A stretch of 64,000 nucleotides of DNA from Echinometra lucunter. Taxonomy: Eukaryota; Echinodermata; Echinoidea; Camarodonta; Echinometridae. How positions within the stretch are numbered: the stretch's first letter is position 1; each line of letters opens with the position of its first letter. Below the pieces are notes generated by a model. The model was not told the origin of the DNA, made no database searches, and saw only the letters and a program-made list of their open reading frames with translations. Of this stretch, positions 34,521-46,530 are shown piece after piece. The position numbers were made by a program, and so were the translations under genes. Where the stretch lies: NCBI GenBank assembly GCA_029962745.1, contig CM057153.1, positions 7,355,186 through 7,419,185 of the forward strand, read 5' to 3'.

Positions 34521-36985
34521 CCCATAAAAGGAATGTAAAATTCAAATAATTTATTCATAAAAACGAAAAAAGCAAGAGGCAGAATGGTTGTTTTTGTCGG
34601 TAACATATCCCTTCTCTCTCTTTACTCAACATAAAAAAATGATATGTGATATGGTAACAACTATGGTGTCTTAACATTGCAAACAGTTACTGGAGTTTGA
34701 TACCGTATATTAGATATCATTACGCAAACACATCAGCTTGCAATCCACTCAGCAGTATACAAATATCAAACCAGCCGAGGTTCTTAAATGAAGTTTGTTC
34801 TGGTCTTTGTTCTGGGATTTGATTCCTTGGAGAGAATGGATGAAAATAAAGAAAAATCTCTCTCGTGAATGGAATTGTTGGAACTGGCAGACATATAAAG
34901 AAGGGACTTTATTGCAGGATATCACAAGAGATCAGCTTTGAAAAATATTTCATTTCATTCTGACAGAAAATGATCCTTTAGCATTATCTGTACAGTAATA
35001 TAAAAGAAAGGTAGAAATAGCCATTCATCCTATGAAAGCTAGGCAAATGATAGCTTGGTCTGGAAATATTGGCAAAGAGTGCTGTTCCAAAACTGAATCA
35101 TATAGGTTAAGGCATTCATGACAGGAATTATTGGAAGCATTATTTGATCAGCTTTTCTTCTTCAAATTGGCAATACCAGTATATTTCTTTTAATGCTAAA
35201 GTTATTCTTATGAAAATTCATGTATCTGAAATGAATGTAAAGTGACTAAAAGTGTGCTGAAAAGTTGAAAAAAGTTGCCAATTTGCATGGAAAAACAGTG
35301 ATTTCCACACAGCCGATTGAAGGATTCTACTGCTTTTTTCTACCCCAAAATTATTGATAGGAGGTACTGAAGGATATAAATCAAAACAATCTGGAAAAAA
35401 TATTTGATTTAATAAAAAAAACTGGTTAAGACAGGACAAGACTATTTTTCCCCCTTTTTCCTACACCTTACCAATATCGTGAGAGGAAAATATGAATCAA
35501 AGACAAAAATTAATACAAGGCTAACAGCAATATCTCATCTTTAATTATTAAGCTTCATCCTGATGCTTTGGACAAATTAAATATTGGCACCAACATAGGG
35601 TTACAAAGTAATACTTCTTATAACTTTATAACCCACTGCCTCCTGGAAGCCGGTGGTCCTGTATTAAATCTACGGGAATTACAGAAGTCAAAAGTCATGG
35701 GTTAATAACTTAAGTTACCTTGTGCTTAAGTAAATATCAACCTGTTACTGGTCAAAATCCTGTCAAGTAGCGTTAGACATGAACCATCGGAAGCAGTTGT
35801 TAGGTCATGATATGGTACAGTCAGACCAAGGTGTCGGGTCATTGGCTAATAATTTGCTATTAGTTGACACTTTCCCTGAGCCCCACTGACAGGGCTTCAA
35901 GGTGAAGGGTAGAGTGTGAATCATCAATTTAGGAAAAAATAACACCGAAAAGAGGTTTGGCCGTTTGTACCTGTACATGGAATGAATACAGGATAAGAGA
36001 AGAAAGTGTTCTGCAAACTCCCCCCCCCCCCCCCATAATCATTGTAGAAGAAAAGTTTTAGACTGTATTATATTTGTATAGAAATTCATGCAAGGGAGTA
36101 TTTCCATTGTATAAAAATCTATACTGTAATATTTCTTTTCTGGAGAAAGAAGCATAGAAATTGTGCAGAAGTAATACTTATGAAGGGGTTATTTAGGGGC
36201 AAAAGGGTAAGGGGGTGAACATCAAGTGTAAAGATTGCAGATATTATTACTGAGGACTGTGCAGTCCTGATTTTCATAATTTAACATTAAATGAAACCAT
36301 TAATCCTTAAGTCAACACTAATCAGGCAAGAGAACTGCAGAAAATGTAATACAAGACAGGCAAAACAGAATTTTATAGACTTGGTAAATATTCAGGTTGG
36401 CTTACAAGTTGTACTCTTCAATGTACTGCAGTATTTCCAGATCTGTATAAGATATGAATTTAGAAAAAGTTACCTCAAGATCAGGATATCTGCCTAGTAT
36501 TCACCTGAATTACAAAATTAATCTCTTGATTCCATCATCATGAATTAGCAAACTTTCATTATGGTGACAATTTCTTCGAATTGGAAAAGATAGATATTAA
36601 GTTGACCTATTTATAGGCTTCAATATTCCACGTTTATGACTAATTTAATGGATCAGATTATCACTGAATAAAATACATGGCAGTTCCACTGAAATGCCTA
36701 ATGAGGAAGCAGTGTTTGTAGGTTTGTTTAAAGAACAATACATCCATATTGCTATAGTCTCATGGGTCACAACTCATCATACATAAACTATGAATAGGGC
36801 AAAGTAGTTCACATTAACTCTGTCAAGGTTGGTTTACTCGTTCATACTTGACAAACCATCAAGGTCAAAGATACAGGCCACCTGCTTTCTTCCCTATCCT
36901 AACCATAACCCCTCCCCTTTCCCTCTCTTTCTCCCCATTGCTTTGATATCCCTCCCCTTTTACTGGTGAATTCTTGCATTTATCT
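34521..36985. other. unique AT-rich stretch, no gene seen
   Basis: No convincing frame. A C15 run lies at 36020-36034. A perfect extended nuclear-receptor half-site, TCAAGGTCA (FTZ-F1/ERR type), lies at 36859-36867. Confidence 0.5.
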
Positions 36986-37335
36986 GGATTCTAGATTTTC
37001 AGCTGCGCACGGGACAAGACGAGGAGGCGCCAATGACAATTAGGACTTGTCTAGGATGGAGGAATGCATAGTGATGGAGCATGGGTTTGACCCGGTTTAG
37101 AGGTAGGTCAACGCCCAGGTGGACAGGACATGGTTGATGGTATTGGATGAGACAGGGTTTTTTAACGCATGACGTAAACCCAGGTGTGAATGATACTACC
37201 CTATCGTTTCCATGGGCAAACAGCCACAGGGCAATGTTTAACCATGTTACCCAACCAATGGCAGATCAGCAACAACAAGGCACTGCCCAAGCAACATCCA
37301 GGAGTAACCCTGGAGCAGGCCTCTAATTGCTGAAC
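36986..37335. promoter_or_regulatory. possible enhancer-like island
   Basis: Clearly less AT-rich than its surroundings and free of microsatellites. Contains CAGCTG and CAGGTGG E-box-type motifs, homeodomain cores (CAATTAGG, TCTAATTG) and several CCAAT-like words. No open frame of note. This is the best candidate for a conserved non-coding element, but conservation cannot be assessed from one sequence. Confidence 0.3.
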
Positions 37336-38525
37336 CAACTCATCCTGACCAAGTCTGCCAAGAAATAGTTCCAACATAATCCTATTATTGCTATCATCAA
37401 CGACACCTCATAACACTGTTACTACACGTGCCATCGTTGTATGACTGAAAACCTAGGACATTTTCAACAGGTGATTAACACAGAGCACCAGAAGAACAAC
37501 ATTTTATAGACCATGAATTAGCATGAACTTTAGGAACAGGTGCATATAGCCAACTTAAGATGTCTTGCCTCATGTGTTGTATGAGCACAGGTGTACTTCA
37601 ATACACATTTTGACACTTTGGACTCAGGTTATATAGGGTAATACAACCTTTCTGCATGAACTTGCGTTTCGTATTTGATGGATTATTTCAAAGAGACGAA
37701 TTAAGCTGATGGGATGGAAAATGTCCTTGGAATAATATTTGTGTTCAATTAACAAAGAATGAGTCATTCAATTACCAAAATGACATCCAATGTGCTATCG
37801 AACTGCTACATGAAACATTGATAAGTTTACTATAAAATATCACATGGCTAAACCTAGGTGTATTCATGAATTTTGTTCTGGATACATTGGCTAAACCAAA
37901 GAAATTCAAACGAACGAAATTAGAGTTGGCAGAAACAGGCATACATTTACACTAAACTCTGTTTACTTCAATGATAAACATGACACTGAAGTTTTCAAAA
38001 TGCATGTTAACAATTGGTCTAATGGACCGAAACTTGTCACTACGATAGAAAAGGAACATTTCCAAAAGGCATTGAACATTTTGAAAAAACACTTTCAGGT
38101 TCACTTGTTACCAGGATATTAAATCAAAACCATTAAAAACGTAAAAGACTTTCCTGAACTTGCTATATTATGGAATAATACGCCAGGGACTCTAGCCTGG
38201 GGCTGGGCTCCAAAAGACTGCATTCAAATAACATTATTCTTACATCAAATCCTTGCTCACTGGATCATTAATCAGTTCACCTCATGTACTTTATTCATGG
38301 CTGGCAGCTGAGTCACTTCTAAATGCCATCATGGAAAGAAAAGGGCATGGCAGTGAAAACATTCTATTACAAATTAAAAATCATTACCTCTCCTGCCAAT
38401 TATAACATTCAGCCTGATATGCAATATCCAGAGAAAACCCCTACCCTTCTCTTTTCACAGCAATAACCCTTTTGAAATTCTATAGCTTTGCCATTTATCG
38501 ATCTTCATAAATCCATGGCAATCAG

Positions 38526-38831
38526 ATGCAAAGAGATGAGGACACGAATGCTCGCTTCGACGCCAGATCCGAGATAGGTGACGATTCAACAAAAGAGGGC
38601 AGTATCACATTTCACGCCAAGCTAATCCAACTAACATTCTGGCAGAGCCCAAACTTGACAACCTTTGGTGATGCGTTGCAATATCATGTTTTTTCTGCCT
38701 TGACAGAGGCATGGGACGGTTTCGAAACCAACCGTCCAATATCTCAGAGACGATCGATGCGTGTGCCAGAGGCTTTACATATCGCAAATCCTCCTAAGAA
38801 TGGAGCGGTGTATGCTGGGTGGACGTCATGA
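38526..38831 (+). other. 101-codon open frame, unassigned
   Basis: An ATG-started frame over a less AT-rich segment. The peptide is hydrophilic at the start (MQRDEDTNARFDARS...) and has no motif I recognise. A 60-codon minus frame is also open. No clear splice or promoter signal decides the strand. Could equally be conserved non-coding sequence. Confidence 0.15.
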
Positions 38832-39439
38832 GAAGTAATGTGCACCCGTCCATACAGCCTCCCTAGAATATACAATTCTTTAGTTTCACTGTAATGAGTT
38901 CCAGAGTGCATTTTATGACTAAGAGCTGCAAACAGATGAGGAATACATTATAAAGCTTCACTGTATTAACATCCATACACCTGTCTAGCAGAACAGTGCT
39001 GCTATTAGAGTCTTATATAACAAGTTTTATTGTTTTCATATCAAACCCCATCCTTGTAGTGATTTCCATCAGTGAAAGTTGAATAACAGAAGAACCCTTA
39101 CGATCTTGTAACCCTCTTAGCAATTATCAGGCAAAGTGCTCAAAATGAGATCCAATCACTGATTCAGAGAAAGAATAAGCTTTTTGTGAAGGTGACATAT
39201 TACTCTTTTATAGAGTAAGAAACATACTCTCTTCCTATCAATTATTATCTTAGTTTCATAAATTTCTATAGAAAATGCCATCTTTCCTTAATTTACTTAT
39301 TTTTCAAGATATTATCTGAAAAGAAGTATAATCCCCAAAGGTAATAGTATTCATAATCCTTAATGCTCATTCTTTATATCTCCCCATAAAATAACAATGC
39401 TATTTCATTTGTTTTGGAGAAGTGATGTGATATTCGAGA

Positions 39440-39570
39440 TGCACTGTTAAACGACTCATCGCCATGGTAACGGATGATGATCGGGAGACACTATGGGTGC
39501 ACATTAGGAGAGCGGTCCTTTGCACTCATGATAGCAAGCACGATTTGAGCATTACCAAGCAAAATACTGT
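39440..39570. promoter_or_regulatory. possible regulatory island with RFX-like site
   Basis: ATCGCCATGGTAAC at 39458-39471 agrees with the X-box palindrome at 12 of 14 positions. Flanking sequence is complex and non-repetitive. Confidence 0.25.
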
Positions 39571-42417
39571 CTCTGCTGAGAATTACCACCAAGAAAAAAT
39601 TTCATCACTATATAAAAATGCTATGATAGAAAGGTACAGGATAAGGCTATGTCATATCAAGTATTCAAAGATTAAAAATAAATCATCACTCACTTCACTT
39701 GATTCAAGTTTTGGTGAGGCAGACGGTGAAGTATAAAATGATGACAAGGAATGTTCAGAAATTTTAACATGAAGTCAATTATAGAAAACATCAAATGATG
39801 CAGAATGGATGAAAAATCAATCTTACTGTCCTCCAAAGACTGATCATGGAAGATCAATGAAAACTGATGCCAACCTCCTGGACATGACATCATCATTCTT
39901 ACTTTATGAAAATACAATGCTACAATGCTACAAGCATAAACAATAACAAAATATGACATGCCATATGAATAGAAATATAACAAACAATACACTGTAAACC
40001 AAGAAAGAAGAATAAATGCAAATCATACCCGCTTCACATAAAAAACACTTAAGGCCAAAGGATTAGATATCTGAAGGAACGTGGGACAGTCAGTCACAGT
40101 TACACAAACAGAAATAAATAGATAAATAATAAACACATTCAAATGCAAAAAAAAACAGAGGAAACTATGTGAATGACAATATGAATAATTAAGGCTTACC
40201 TGTGATATCCAAAGAAGATGTAGAAGAACCAGAAACATGAAAGAAAGAAAGAAAAAGAAAATCATTAATGAAAGAAATATACAAAAGCCATAACGTCATC
40301 AACATATTGACAGAAAATCTCAAATTTGACCCATCTATCAAAACAAAAACTTTCTATTTTATTTATGTGTAGAAAGATGCAAAATCATTTGAAATATACT
40401 TTTCAGTTCACGGTTCTGTCATATATCCGAATCAAACTCCTGTTTGGAAACAGACTTAAAATTACTTGTTCATATTTTCAAAAAATCTCTCTTGTGGAAG
40501 ACCACGGGGGAAAAAATGTGTTTCTTTTTTCTTTTTTTTTCTTTCATATTCTGACATATCCAAATCCAAAGTCCTGTTTAGAATTAGACTTAAAACATGA
40601 GTATGAATATAAAACAAAATGTTATCCATTAAGCACAGTTCTTGCTTATCTCAAGCAACAATGATAACCAGGAAGGGGATAAACAAGATAGGAGTTTAAC
40701 AAACAAGTATAAAGAAATGCATAGGACTGGTAAGTTTCCTCTCTAAGAGTACATGAGCTTGCTCAGATGATAATATATCTCCTCATCTTAAAACAGCATG
40801 CATCCCTAAAAAACACACTCCTAACTGAAGACCTTTCGAAAGACGAGATAGGAAGAAACAGAAAGTTCTTGAAAGGAAAGCAAGAGGAATAAGCTCCAGC
40901 AATCAAGGACATGAGGTGTATCGGATAACATTATTTGAAGTAAAAATCCATTAGTCTTGAAATGCTAGAAACGGTAAAATTGTGAGATGAACAGAAAAAT
41001 GGCCAGCACACTCCATCAACCTACTTTTCCTTCCCGAAATAAGTCATGTGAACATCAACAAATTATGGACAAAAGGAAATTTGCACAAAGAAATGTTGTG
41101 TTTTTAGCATGATACAGAAATCAATGTTTGGAGAATAAAATCATGTTGCATGATGTTAGTTTAAAGCCAAAAATGTTAATCCAACAGGTGGAAAACCAAT
41201 GAGGTAGACAATTTTGTACAAAATCTGGAAATCCTGCATAAAGTTATAATCTTTGACGTTAAATGTAAAATTTACACCATGATTCAATCAAAAGCAGATG
41301 TTGTACAATCCAGCCATTCAAACAACCACATGAATATTCTTACAGCCTCATGAGATGCAGAACAAAAGTAGAAAAAAATATATAAATTCTATTATCAAAA
41401 TATGTTCAAGACAATATCAACCAACTACTTTCTTTCAAAGGAAAGAGAAATTCAAAGCATCTATCACATCATCTGTTGGCACATAAATTTTTGTTTTATT
41501 TTTTTCCCATACCAAGATCAGCATTGGATATGAAATGATCTGAAGTATGATTTCTAAGAAAATTTGAAGATTAATTTGTCCAAGCCCATCTTCAAAACAT
41601 CACACTTTCTCTTTTCTCTTTCCAAGGAAAAAAGAATTTGGTATCTAGAAATTTATACATCTTTTCCTTCTTTCACTTGATCTTAAAAACATAAAATGAA
41701 AAATAAAAGATTAAATAGAAAGGGATAACTATTAGAATGCTGACAATTGCAAGAAGGTACTGATCAGTTTGTATTCAGTTTAATGTCAAGAGTGAGTGTA
41801 CAAGGAATGAAGTAAAGATGGGTAGACCATCTTAAGAAAGCAGCGATTACGGTGTTTGTCTGTTTACCGAGGGTCGAGAACCCCTTCCGTAGATCTGTTC
41901 CGACGCTTCCGATCTGCCGATAAGCAATCTTTGCCTCTTGTGGACAAATGTTATTGCCAGAATTTCTCTTTGCGTCAGCAGCAGCGGCAAACAGGAGAAG
42001 GCGTTTCACTCTGACCACAGAATGTTTGTTCATTTTGTCAACTACACATGCCATGGGGAGTTGGTAGTGCTGAGAGAAAGGGAGTTGGTTTGAAGGGCCC
42101 TGGCTTGAATTAATCTTTTATTTTCCAAGTATGATGCTCTTTGCTTTGCCTATCTTTTCTTTTGAGTTTCATAAGATAAAACTAGAACTGCAATTTACAT
42201 ATTACATGCATCAATCATAGACATACCTTCAGTATGCCTCTTTCCAAGGCAATTCTTTCACTATGTATGGCTAATTTTATGTTTTGTTCACAAGAAATAA
42301 GAGCCATCCTAAGGATGGGGGGGGGGGAGACACAGAAATATCAAAACAAAAAAGCTCTATAGGATGGGGGAGAAGGGGACATGTACTGCAATATCAGAAA
42401 AAAAAAATCTTCACTTC
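39571..42417. other. unique AT-rich stretch, no gene recognised
   Basis: Frames of 80-112 codons occur but are rich in Phe/Ile/Leu/Lys as expected of AT-rich DNA. The 96-codon minus frame at 41764-42054 is more balanced in composition, but I recognise no domain. Confidence 0.45.
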
Positions 42418-42650
42418 AGCGACCGATCGCGACTGATGCAAGCTAGATGTGAAAGCACATCTTACTCAGCGACCGATCGAAATGCAATGACCCCCATACA
42501 TGCCTACGCACTATCTCTACTTCCGCTTCCGGCTAGGTCAGCTATACAGCGACCGATCGCTCTGGGCCTGACCAAATTTTGACGGAGGTGTGAAAGCACG
42601 TCCGATCGGTCGCTGGGTACGGTCGCAGCGGCCGGTCGCAGCGACCGTAT
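42418..42650. repeat. GC-rich cluster of GCGACCGATCG words
   Basis: AGCGACCGATCG occurs at 42418, 42468 and 42548 and inverted (CGATCGGTCGCT) at 42603, followed by CGGTCGCAGCGGCCGGTCGC. TGTGAAAGCA occurs at about 42448, 42589 and 42656. Repeated words with one inverted copy suggest a non-autonomous transposon with multiple subterminal binding sites. Exact ends are unclear. Confidence 0.6.
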
Positions 42651-42725
42651 CTTGATGTGAAAGCAGTATAAGTTGGATTGTGAAAAGTTTTAACATTTCC
42701 AAGGAAGCAGAGCAACATCTTCCAA

Positions 42726-42757
42726 CAAGATGATGATGATGATGATTTGATGATGAT
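42726..42757. repeat. (GAT)n microsatellite
   Basis: Imperfect trinucleotide run. Confidence 0.9.
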
Positions 42758-43485
42758 GTCTAGACATTGATTAGTAATGATAATGAGGATGAAAACAGCA
42801 GCAGTCATGTCATTAGAATGTCTCAATAATATTGTTATAGATTGTTTTCAGAGTGATGAAAATCCTTATACTGATGCAAACAAATTCTACAGGATAATTG
42901 AAGAGAAAAAAAGGACACAAAATGAGTACAAAAGCACACAAAGGATGAAATCATAAAATTGTCCATTTCCTGTCATTCATGTACTTTTTGGCAAATAAAT
43001 GCAGTGAAAGTTTTAAAGTGGCATCAAAAAGAGAAAATGTGAGTAAAAAATCAGATATAAATCATGGAGAAGAAAAAGAAATTGGATTACTATATCAATT
43101 TCCATGAAACAGCTTTGCTATGGCAGATATAGAGTATGATTCGATTGGTCCTTTATTTCATTCATTTTTTTTTTCAATGATGAGCTGGGCCTTCACAAAT
43201 TGGTTTATATATTGCCCAAAGGGAAACTAGCTGTACCATTTATTTACCAAGAGAATCTAGTTTTGTTAGGAAATTGGAACATTTATCAAATCTAACTGCC
43301 AATTTTGCCATGCATTATTCACTGGTCTGCCAGTCTAAATTTCATTCCATACAGCTGAGATTGCAAATTTACACATTATTATATGCTGATTTGTTATATC
43401 ATTTTGTTACTGTGGAACAAATCTGTTTAAGGTAGAAATATCATGTAAATTTAATGTTACACAAATAGATTGTCGGATGGACTTT

Positions 43486-43705
43486 TAGGCCCAGATTCAC
43501 AATCAAAAGAAGTTCATTTTAAAACATGGTCTAAACTATGGTCCAAACCTCTCCTGCGGAGTAAAATAATCGTAAGTAAGCATATATTAAAACACTTTAC
43601 TGTCTGCCCACTGGACAAGTGGACAGCGCGCGTATCAAATATGCTCATTGAAGTTCAAACCAAAACTTAAGTTTCAACCATGGTATAAATGTGAATTTGG
43701 GCCAT
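43486..43705. mobile_element. 220-bp TIR element (GGCCCARATTCAC ends)
   Basis: TAGGCCCAGATTCAC on the left pairs with the inverted right end TATGGCCCAAATTCAC. A second, inner set of imperfectly inverted words (CATGG with TTGAAC/GTTCA) follows. TA at both edges. The 66-codon frame inside is not a gene. Confidence 0.72.
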
Positions 43706-44659
43706 AAACTGTACTTTCAAATGGTATATGAGCCAAAAGGGCATTATATCAATGATGAGCTTCAGGAGTTAACTCCTTTTAGTTTTTAACCAGACAATAC
43801 CTTAAATGATCAAGGCTTGATGTCTTTTTCTTTAATGTGATGGTGCCTAGCTGGAAATCACTTACAATGCCATTTGTTACGATTAAGGCAAATAACGTAT
43901 TGATCACTTCACATCATTTTCGCTAGAAACTATTTTTGAATCAAGTATCTCGACATTCAAAAGAGAGTCCTGGAAAAGGGCTCTATCAATTTCAGTTTGG
44001 AGTGATATAGGTGAATTTTATTCTTCAGGTTTCCTATGAAATTATTAATTTGTTTCAAAATGATATATATTTCTTTTTATGATATCAAAACCTCCCCAGT
44101 ATAAATAGTTTGCCAATCTTCATATCATTCCATTTCAGCAGAATCAGTTTAACCACATCAAAACTCAGAATAAAGGGGTGTTTTTTTTCCACAAAACTTA
44201 AAAGCTATTAAATCTCTTGCTTTTGCAAAGCTCTTCAATGCAGAACATGAATACACTTGTTATTTTTTTATTGACTATCTATTACCCCCTCCTTTGCTCA
44301 TGTTATTTCATATTTATTGTCCATGGCAGGGAGGGCAGCATTTCAAGTTAAAGCCAGTGGCATTTAGAGACAGAGATCTATGAGAGTTGTGTTTGCGAGA
44401 GGAAATGAGGACATTCTATTATTGGTCATTGGAGAAGGACGGAGGAAGCAAACTCTACTCGGATTTCATCATAAATTCAAGACGAGTTTGGAGTAGGTGC
44501 TTCTGTAACAGAGAGGGGAAGAAGTACCATACAACTCCAATAATAAAACAAAATGATGATCGGATGCAAACGATGCAGTCCAACAACAAAAAGGGCATCA
44601 TCTTCCAGAAAGATAAGAAAGGTAAGAAGTGGTGTCCTTAAAGATAAAATGTGAGCTCT

Positions 44660-44819
44660 GGGGAGCGTTTCATGAAAGGACTTGTCGGATGTTTTATCCG
44701 ACAAAGTCTGTTTTATCCGACAGTTGCCATAGTAACGATGCTTCTCAGCCAATCAAAATCAAGGAAAGATGTCAGATCTGACAACTTGTCAGACAACAAA
44801 TGTTGATGAAACGCCCCCC
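44660..44819. mobile_element. hairpin MITE, family C copy 3, with X-box + CCAAT core
   Basis: GGGGAGCGTTTCATGAA on the left pairs with the inverted right end GGGGGGCGTTTCATCAA. Internal TGTCGGAT / TTATCCGACA words also pair. The core carries GTTGCCATAGTAAC (44723-44736), 12 bases, then CCAAT (44749-44753). This is the reverse complement of the core arrangement at 26390-26530. The minus-strand 91-codon frame overlapping it is not a gene. Confidence 0.88.
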
Positions 44820-46031
44820 TGGTGATGATTGTAAAATGTCAAACGAAAGAGGGAAAGGTGGATCTGTTGGACAAAGCAACCCATGTGTACTGTGAGGTCT
44901 AGGAATCAGTTAAAGTCAGAAGAAATTTGACTCAGCCTTGCTGAAAAGCAAATGTGTTAACTGCACATGAAAATGAGTATTTGGAACTACTTACACATCT
45001 GGCACAAATGTTTGATCTAGACACTTCAGCTGTTTTTCATCATATCTGAAAAACGGGGGCATTAGAAGAGCACGCATTTTCAGTGAACATCTCATCATGC
45101 TTTGTCCGTTTCCTTTATTGCTACATTACTTAGTAATGCATCTACTAGGCATAAGGTGTTGTGGTGGGATCAAGAAAATTGCAGAAAATGTGTTTTGAAA
45201 GGAAGGGATTAAGAGAGACCTTTCCAAGCATAAGTCACAAGCAAGATAAGCAATGACATCACACAATCCTCTACGTACATTCAGAGGATGATGTAAGACA
45301 CGTCCCGTCTGTCAAAACCTAATCTCTGACTAGGGTGTGAAATATGGTTTTCATGAGAACAAATGATGCTTACTCATTACAAAGATGCGTGCAAGATAAA
45401 ATACGTTCGTTGATAATCTGATCTGGCATCAAAGTCAAAGCCAGAAGGGCATTAAAGCTTGCATAAAGTTTTGGCAGCAGAAAGATAGTTGGCAGGAAAC
45501 TGATTAAAATATAGTCTCACATTGTCTGCCCTGCATAAAGGGATACAAGTGTGAGATGACGGGAAACTCCTCATTCACGATTTCCGATGAACTTTAATGG
45601 TAAATATCTAAAATGAACGCAATACAATGGCTACACTCTGCCCTATGTTAAGACCCACCGACTGCTCCCCACACAAGTATCACAGAGCTTCGTTACATTT
45701 GTAACAGAACAGTTCTCTCACTGGTTTTTACACATGTGAGAGCAGTGTGCGACTGTACGTCACACAGATCAAAAATATTTGATGCCTTTCATTTGTTCAG
45801 TATACAACTCGAGGAGGAAAAAAAAAATCACAGCATCTGTCTTGCTAGTGACTAGCTAAAAGCAAAGAAATTTGACAAATAATTTTTGAGGGCCGACCAA
45901 AAAACTGTACAATTAACCTTCAACTCATGATTCAATACACCACTACTGCCCTCCTTGCTCTCAACAGAGCCTATTTTGATCCAAATTTATTTGATGTTAT
46001 GAATATGAATTACAAGGTGATCCACAAGGGG

Positions 46032-46060
46032 TTTTAGCATGTCGCTGCAACATGCTAAAA
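46032..46060. repeat. 11-bp perfect stem-loop (TTTTAGCATGT)
   Basis: TTTTAGCATGT, a 7-base loop, then ACATGCTAAAA. The right arm with its flank (TGCAACATGCTAAAATTT) recurs as a direct copy at about 46265. The second copy lacks the left arm. Confidence 0.65.
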
Positions 46061-46329
46061 TTTTGCAGAACATTCTTTAATAAAAATGGTGACATGGTAA
46101 AAACCAGGTTTATGTTAAATGTATATGATTACAATTTGTGAAACTACAGAGCATCTAGAATCCTAAAGCTTCCATGGCCCTTAAGGTACCTGGACTTCAG
46201 CTGCAAGGGACTTTGTACTTCGTACTTGTGATGTATGCTTCATGCGCTTAGGTAGATGTTTTTATGCAACATGCTAAAATTTCAGGTGGTGGACCATCCT
46301 GATGAATATAAACATCTCTTAACCTCTCT

Positions 46330-46530
46330 ATATATATGCAGCAATGGAAATACCCTGAGTCTGGCCACCTCAAGTCGGCAGACCTCAAGTCGACAAAGGA
46401 ATTTATGGCCTTTACTATATTTGCTCATAAAATTGTCGAAGTTCCACTGTTCACTGGAGGTCTGCAGACTAGAGGTGGTCATACCTCAAGTCGGCTTTCA
46501 TGTGGGTATTTCCAGTGCTACATATATATG
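46330..46530. mobile_element. 201-bp hairpin MITE (TATATATGYAGCAMTGG ends)
   Basis: The left TATATATGCAGCAATGGAAA pairs with the inverted right end TATATATGTAGCACTGGAAA and on into ATACCC. Inner arms pair through GGCCACCTC and GGTCTGCAGAC-type words. CCTCAAGTCG occurs three times inside. Frames of 66, 74 and 127 codons on both strands are by-products of the palindrome. Confidence 0.82.
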
